A stretch of DNA of 8,734 nucleotides, taken from contig DIEP01000065.1 in NCBI GenBank assembly GCA_002418685.1, forward strand, positions 1 to 8,734, read 5' to 3'. The number at the start of each line of letters is the position of its first letter. Position 1 is the first letter of the stretch. Below the pieces are notes generated by a model. That model was not told the DNA's origin, ran no database searches, and saw only the letters and a list, made by a program, of their open reading frames with translations. Of this stretch, positions 6,062 through 8,734 are shown one piece after another. This DNA is from Ignavibacteria bacterium UBA5771 (GTDB lineage: Bacteria > Bacteroidota > Ignavibacteria > Kapaibacteriales > UBA2268). A program made the position numbers and the translations under genes.

Positions 6062-7300
6062 ATGAAAAATCTGAAAATTGTTCCAACTATTGTTTTGTTG
6101 GGAATTGTGCTTCTTGCGGGATGCAGTACAAAAAAAGTGGATCCAGTTCAACTCTTCCTTGATGCCGATAAAGCCGCATCCAAAGTTAATTCTGCTGAAT
6201 TTGAACTTGTTATGAAAACAAAAATGAATACGGAAACCGAATCTTTCAAAACCAAAATTTTTGCTAAAAGAAATTCGGGAGAAACGAATTTTCCTATTTA
6301 TTTCAGAATGGAAGAACCTAATGTGTCGCTTGTGACTTATGATGGAAAACAAATCATCATAACAAGTTATGCTGATAAAAATGTTTCTGTAAGCGATTCG
6401 ATTGAATTCGCTAGTGAAATTGCTAAACAAATTTCAAATAATTTCAATATGATAATTGATACGAAGTTTGATTCGGCAGAAATACGTGCAACTTCACAAA
6501 ACCTTGAATATGTTGGCACAAAATCAATTGATGGTGAAAAATGTTATGAAGTGAAGCAGATCGCCTCGGGTCATAATTCTGCTTTTAAAATAGAAACTCA
6601 TTTTTATTTTTCCAAAAATAGCTCGCTTCTTAAGGGTTATCATTCAATTATAAAAAATGAAAAGGATGAGATTGTGCAAGATATTGATCTTAATATAGCA
6701 AAATTGAAACTTAATCAGAACATTATATCCGAAGTATTTAGTCAAAAAATAGATCCATCGTTTGCAATGATTGACTTGGATCAGCAAAATCCCCATGACG
6801 GGATGAATATGGAAGAAGGTGGTGATGGTATGAATATGGAAGAAGGACAATCAGGCATGAACAATACAAGCACAATTCCAAATGGGCAAAAAGCACCCGC
6901 TTGGACTCTCAAAGATAAAGATGGCAAAGCATATTCACTGGATGCACTGAAAGGCAAAGTGGTTCTGATGGATTTCTGGGCGACTTGGTGTTCACCTTGC
7001 AAACAAGTTATGCCCGAAATTCAAAAAATATGGAATAAATACAAAAATCAAAATGTCGTTGTGGTTGGCATCAATACTTGGGAGCAAACGGGTGATCCTG
7101 CTAAATTTATGAAGGATAATAATTATAATTATATTCTTTTATTAAATGGAAACGATGTTGCCAAATCTTACAATGTTTCAGGTATCCCAACTCTTTATGT
7201 AATTGATAAGAATGGTAATGTTGCACATAGCGAAGTTGGAGCTGTCCCTGATTTAGGAACAAAGCTTGACAAAGTAATTGCTGATTTAATTAAAAAATAA
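6062..7300 (+). CDS. Lipoprotein with LolA/DUF2092-like N-terminal region and TlpA-type thioredoxin domain
   Basis: This 412-residue protein has a lipoprotein signal ending in the lipobox LAGC (18-21), with C21 as the predicted lipidated residue. Residues 25-235 look like a LolA/DUF2092-type beta domain (start ADKAASKVNSAEFELVM, 35-51; YVGTKSIDGEKCYEV, 150-164; ETHFYFSKNSSLLKGY, 178-193); this is by pattern only. Residues 246-268 are a linker of two DGMNMEEG(G/Q) units plus a partial third. Residues 272-412 are a TlpA/AhpC-TSA thioredoxin fold: GQKAPAWTL (275-283), the redox site WCSPC (309-313), and the cis-proline loop GIPTLYV (374-380). Known: TlpA-like proteins reduce or exchange periplasmic disulfides, e.g. 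in cytochrome c or copper-centre maturation. Inferred: membrane-anchored redox protein in the envelope. No Shine-Dalgarno is visible. Its stop is 1 nt from the stop of the convergent glycosyltransferase. Confidence 0.88.
   Translation: MKNLKIVPTIVLLGIVLLAGCSTKKVDPVQLFLDADKAASKVNSAEFELVMKTKMNTETESFKTKIFAKRNSGETNFPIYFRMEEPNVSLVTYDGKQIIITSYADKNVSVSDSIEFASEIAKQISNNFNMIIDTKFDSAEIRATSQNLEYVGTKSIDGEKCYEVKQIASGHNSAFKIETHFYFSKNSSLLKGYHSIIKNEKDEIVQDIDLNIAKLKLNQNIISEVFSQKIDPSFAMIDLDQQNPHDGMNMEEGGDGMNMEEGQSGMNNTSTIPNGQKAPAWTLKDKDGKAYSLDALKGKVVLMDFWATWCSPCKQVMPEIQKIWNKYKNQNVVVVGINTWEQTGDPAKFMKDNNYNYILLLNGNDVAKSYNVSGIPTLYVIDKNGNVAHSEVGAVPDLGTKLDKVIADLIKK
6797..6865 (+). repeat. 27-nt coding repeat giving a methionine-rich linker
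   Basis: Codons for residues 246-254 and 255-263 repeat with a 27-nt period (DGMNMEEGG, DGMNMEEGQ), and a degenerate third unit (SGMNN) follows from 6851. Synonymous differences (GGG/GGT for Gly, GAC/GAT for Asp) show the duplication is not brand new. Five methionines (248, 250, 257, 259, 266) fall within 19 residues, next to H245. Confidence 0.8.
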
Positions 7301-7312
7301 TTTATTTTTTAA
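7290..7312. terminator. Perfect A/T dyad at the convergent gene junction, possible bidirectional terminator
   Basis: TTAAAAAATAA (7290-7300) and TTATTTTTTAA (7302-7312) are perfect inverted repeats around the single base T7301. Both strands then read a hairpin with a run of six T on its 3' side. The stem has no G or C, so it is weak compared with ordinary intrinsic terminators. The two TAA stop codons are mirror images within it. Confidence 0.4.
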
Positions 7313-8420
7313 AATTAGCAATCACATCCTCACAATATTGGAGCATTTGACGGGCAGAATTATCCCAATCGAAAGATTTAGCCCAATCAAGTGCTCCTTT
7401 TTGCATTTCTGCCTTTAATTCAGGATTAGTTAATAGCTCAACAAGTTTATTTTTCAAATCATTAATATTACCAAACTCATAAAGCAAACCTGATTGGTGA
7501 TTTTTGACTGAATCACGTAATCCAGGGACATTTGCCGAAATAACGGGTGTCCCGCAAGCATTGGCTTCAATATTAGTGATGCCCCAACCTTCCTTCTGCG
7601 ACGTATTGACCACTACATCAACATCCATCAATAATTCCTTTTTCTCATTGTCGGAGACATATCCGTAAAATTTTGTCTTTTCTTCAATTCCAAGTTTGCG
7701 GGCAAGTTTTTGCAAACTCGAGAGATAATCACCTGTCCCTATAATATCCAATTTAGCGTTAGGATATTCATTTGCAAATAGATTAAATGCATAAAACAGT
7801 TGCTCAACACGTTTATATTTTTTTAACCTTCCAAAATACGCTATCCTAATTTCATCTGTTGACTTGTCATTATGTTGAAAGGGAAAATCTGATTGGTCTA
7901 AGGCATTTGTGATTATTCTGAAATTCTCTTTTGCAAACCCACGACGTAGAAATTCATCTAATGTGCTTTGCGACACAACTGCAAATGGAGTAGGTTTATA
8001 AATTTTATTAACCAAGTATTCAGCAAACATAACATATAATCCACGCACAATTCCTGCTTCGACAATAATACTTTTTCCAAAAAAATGATGACTGATTGCA
8101 AGTATAGGGTGTTTGACAAATTTTGGAGTATAAAATGGTATTTTATTAATATCATCTATCACAATATCCACGTTCTCACGCTTTATAAAATTTCTATATA
8201 ATCGCGGAACAAAATAATTGAACATATTCCTATTGCCATACCGTATAACTCTTATTCCATCAATAATTTCCTCATCGGTTAATGCGTCTGATTTGCAACA
8301 AATAAGAGTCACTTTATTTCCCATTTTAACAATACGCTTGAAAATTTCTTGCAAGTGAACTTCTGCCCCACCCGCGAAAGGATTTTTAATATCTTGCCAA
8401 TTGAAAATTAATATGTTCAT
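7302..8420 (-). CDS. Family 4 glycosyltransferase (GT-B fold)
   Basis: This 372-residue, full-length protein reads from ATG 8420-8418. The N-terminal Rossmann half starts MNILIFNWQDIKNPFAGGAEVHLQEIF (1-27); GGAEVH (17-22) is the usual acceptor-side glycine motif of GT4 enzymes. The C-terminal half has the donor-binding region IAYFGRLKKYKRVEQL (193-208) with R198 and K203, the turn FYGYVSDNEKKELL (251-264), and the EX7E motif E277-GWGITNI-E285 followed by ANACGTPVI (286-294). Known: GT4 enzymes are retaining transferases using nucleotide sugars on lipid or polysaccharide acceptors in the cytoplasm. The exact sugar and acceptor cannot be read from the sequence. It faces the lipoprotein gene tail to tail and starts 78 bp from a divergent lipoprotein gene, so it is probably monocistronic within the window. 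No Shine-Dalgarno is visible. Confidence 0.93.
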   Translation of the reverse strand: MNILIFNWQDIKNPFAGGAEVHLQEIFKRIVKMGNKVTLICCKSDALTDEEIIDGIRVIRYGNRNMFNYFVPRLYRNFIKRENVDIVIDDINKIPFYTPKFVKHPILAISHHFFGKSIIVEAGIVRGLYVMFAEYLVNKIYKPTPFAVVSQSTLDEFLRRGFAKENFRIITNALDQSDFPFQHNDKSTDEIRIAYFGRLKKYKRVEQLFYAFNLFANEYPNAKLDIIGTGDYLSSLQKLARKLGIEEKTKFYGYVSDNEKKELLMDVDVVVNTSQKEGWGITNIEANACGTPVISANVPGLRDSVKNHQSGLLYEFGNINDLKNKLVELLTNPELKAEMQKGALDWAKSFDWDNSARQMLQYCEDVIANFKK

Positions 8421-8437
8421 AAGTTTGGTATGGATTT

Positions 8438-8470
8438 TTTGTAAAACAGCTTATAAGCCAAATAATTTTT
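8438..8470 (+). promoter_or_regulatory. Candidate promoter of the right-edge lipoprotein gene
   Basis: TTTG (8438-8441) and TAATTTTT (8463-8470, 7 of 8 against the -7 consensus counting the free positions) are 21 bp apart, within the range expected for Bacteroidetes promoters. Initiation would be near 8476, leaving about 22 nt that include the ribosome site. It lies in the 78-bp gap between divergent genes. Confidence 0.35.
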
Positions 8471-8478
8471 CATAAGCT
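8448..8478. repeat. Inverted repeat overlapping the divergent promoter region
   Basis: AGCTTAT (8448-8454) is matched by ATAAGCT (8472-8478) across 17 bp. The left arm also forms a perfect 10-bp palindrome, GCTTATAAGC (8449-8458). It overlaps the candidate -7 box, so it could be an operator or a leader hairpin. At this length chance is possible. Confidence 0.35.
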
Positions 8479-8487
8479 TCGAAAAAT

Positions 8488-8492
8488 GGGAG
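8488..8492 (+). promoter_or_regulatory. Shine-Dalgarno sequence of the right-edge lipoprotein gene
   Basis: GGGAG sits 6 nt before ATG 8499, an ideal spacing. It is the only strong ribosome binding site I see in the window. It also fixes the start, because an in-frame TAG at 8496-8498 directly precedes the ATG. Confidence 0.6.
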
Positions 8493-8498
8493 TAATAG

Positions 8499-8734
8499 AT
8501 GAAATTTGATATAACAAATAAGTTAAAGCATAGACTAATATTATCCACTTGGTCAATATTATTAGCATTCACCCTGTTAATTCTAAATTCTTGCACAATG
8601 CCTCAAAGTATAGATGGGAAAAATATAAATCATAAAAAGATACAAAATTACAAACTTAACAGTGAAATAAATAATTCAAGCAATTTGCAAACCAATAATT
8701 CTAAGAAAATTAGTGATACAGCAAATCTTGTTTC
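8499..8734 (+). CDS. Lipoprotein of unknown function, cut by the right window edge
   Basis: The reading frame from ATG 8499 is open for 78 codons to the end of the window. The N-terminus has basic residues (K2, K8, K10, R12), a hydrophobic core over residues 13-29 and a lipobox LNSC (29-32), so C32 is the predicted lipidated residue. The signal is longer than usual. After it comes a polar, low-complexity stretch rich in Asn, Ser and Lys (about residues 40-75), most likely a flexible tether before a folded domain that lies outside the window. The product cannot be named. An in-frame TAG immediately upstream and a GGGAG ribosome site make the start secure. It is divergent from the glycosyltransferase gene. 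Confidence 0.75.
   Translation, partial: MKFDITNKLKHRLILSTWSILLAFTLLILNSCTMPQSIDGKNINHKKIQNYKLNSEINNSSNLQTNNSKKISDTANLV

Noticed and set aside
6005..6430. A minus-strand open frame of 141 codons over the start of the TlpA-like lipoprotein.
   Set aside because: It is antisense to a well-supported lipobox gene. Its Phe/Ile/Arg/Ser-rich composition is what the complement of AT-rich coding DNA gives.

Overview
The window reads as an AT-rich (about one third G+C by eye) stretch of a chromosome from the Bacteroidota/FCB group. Four things point there: an N-terminal export signal combined with a type IX secretion (T9SS) sorting tail (gene at 1-1431, minus strand); a DUF1573 protein next to a TlpA-like lipoprotein; near-absence of Shine-Dalgarno sequences before most genes; and several TAnnTTTG boxes, the -7 element known from Bacteroidetes promoters. 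A specific genus cannot be named, and related lineages such as Ignavibacteria or Kapabacteria also fit. No tRNA, rRNA, CRISPR array, transposase or phage gene was seen.

Layout. 1-1431 (-) is a secreted T9SS cargo protein of unknown function, cut by the left edge. 1432-1753 is a very AT-rich divergent intergenic region with a candidate plus-strand promoter. 1754-2488 (+) and 2492-4840 (+), 3 nt apart, are a class I SAM methyltransferase and a YfhO-type polytopic membrane protein, probably one transcript. 4964-5671 (+) is an exported DUF1573 protein preceded by iterated short repeats. 5672-6061 is a 390-bp gap rich in inverted repeats and the least explained part of the window. 6062-7300 (+) is a lipoprotein with an N-terminal LolA/DUF2092-like region, a methionine-rich repeated linker and a C-terminal TlpA/thioredoxin domain. 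It converges, with a single-base gap, on 7302-8420 (-), a GT4 glycosyltransferase. 8499-8734 (+) is the start of another lipoprotein, cut by the right edge.

How the genes may work together. The methyltransferase, the YfhO protein and the glycosyltransferase all belong to families used in lipid-linked glycan or surface polysaccharide modification, so the window may serve cell-envelope glycan synthesis. The glycosyltransferase is on the other strand and not in the same operon. The DUF1573 protein (with a CGC motif) and the TlpA-like lipoprotein (with a WCSPC redox site) are both exported, are adjacent, and share a short upstream sequence motif, so they may form an envelope redox or maturation pair. 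That link is inference.

The most noteworthy points are the structured gap at 5672-6061, the shared GTTYATTA motif, the three-part lipoprotein with its methionine-rich linker, and the perfect 23-bp dyad centred on the single base between two convergent genes. No clearly novel multi-gene system is demonstrable from this sequence alone.
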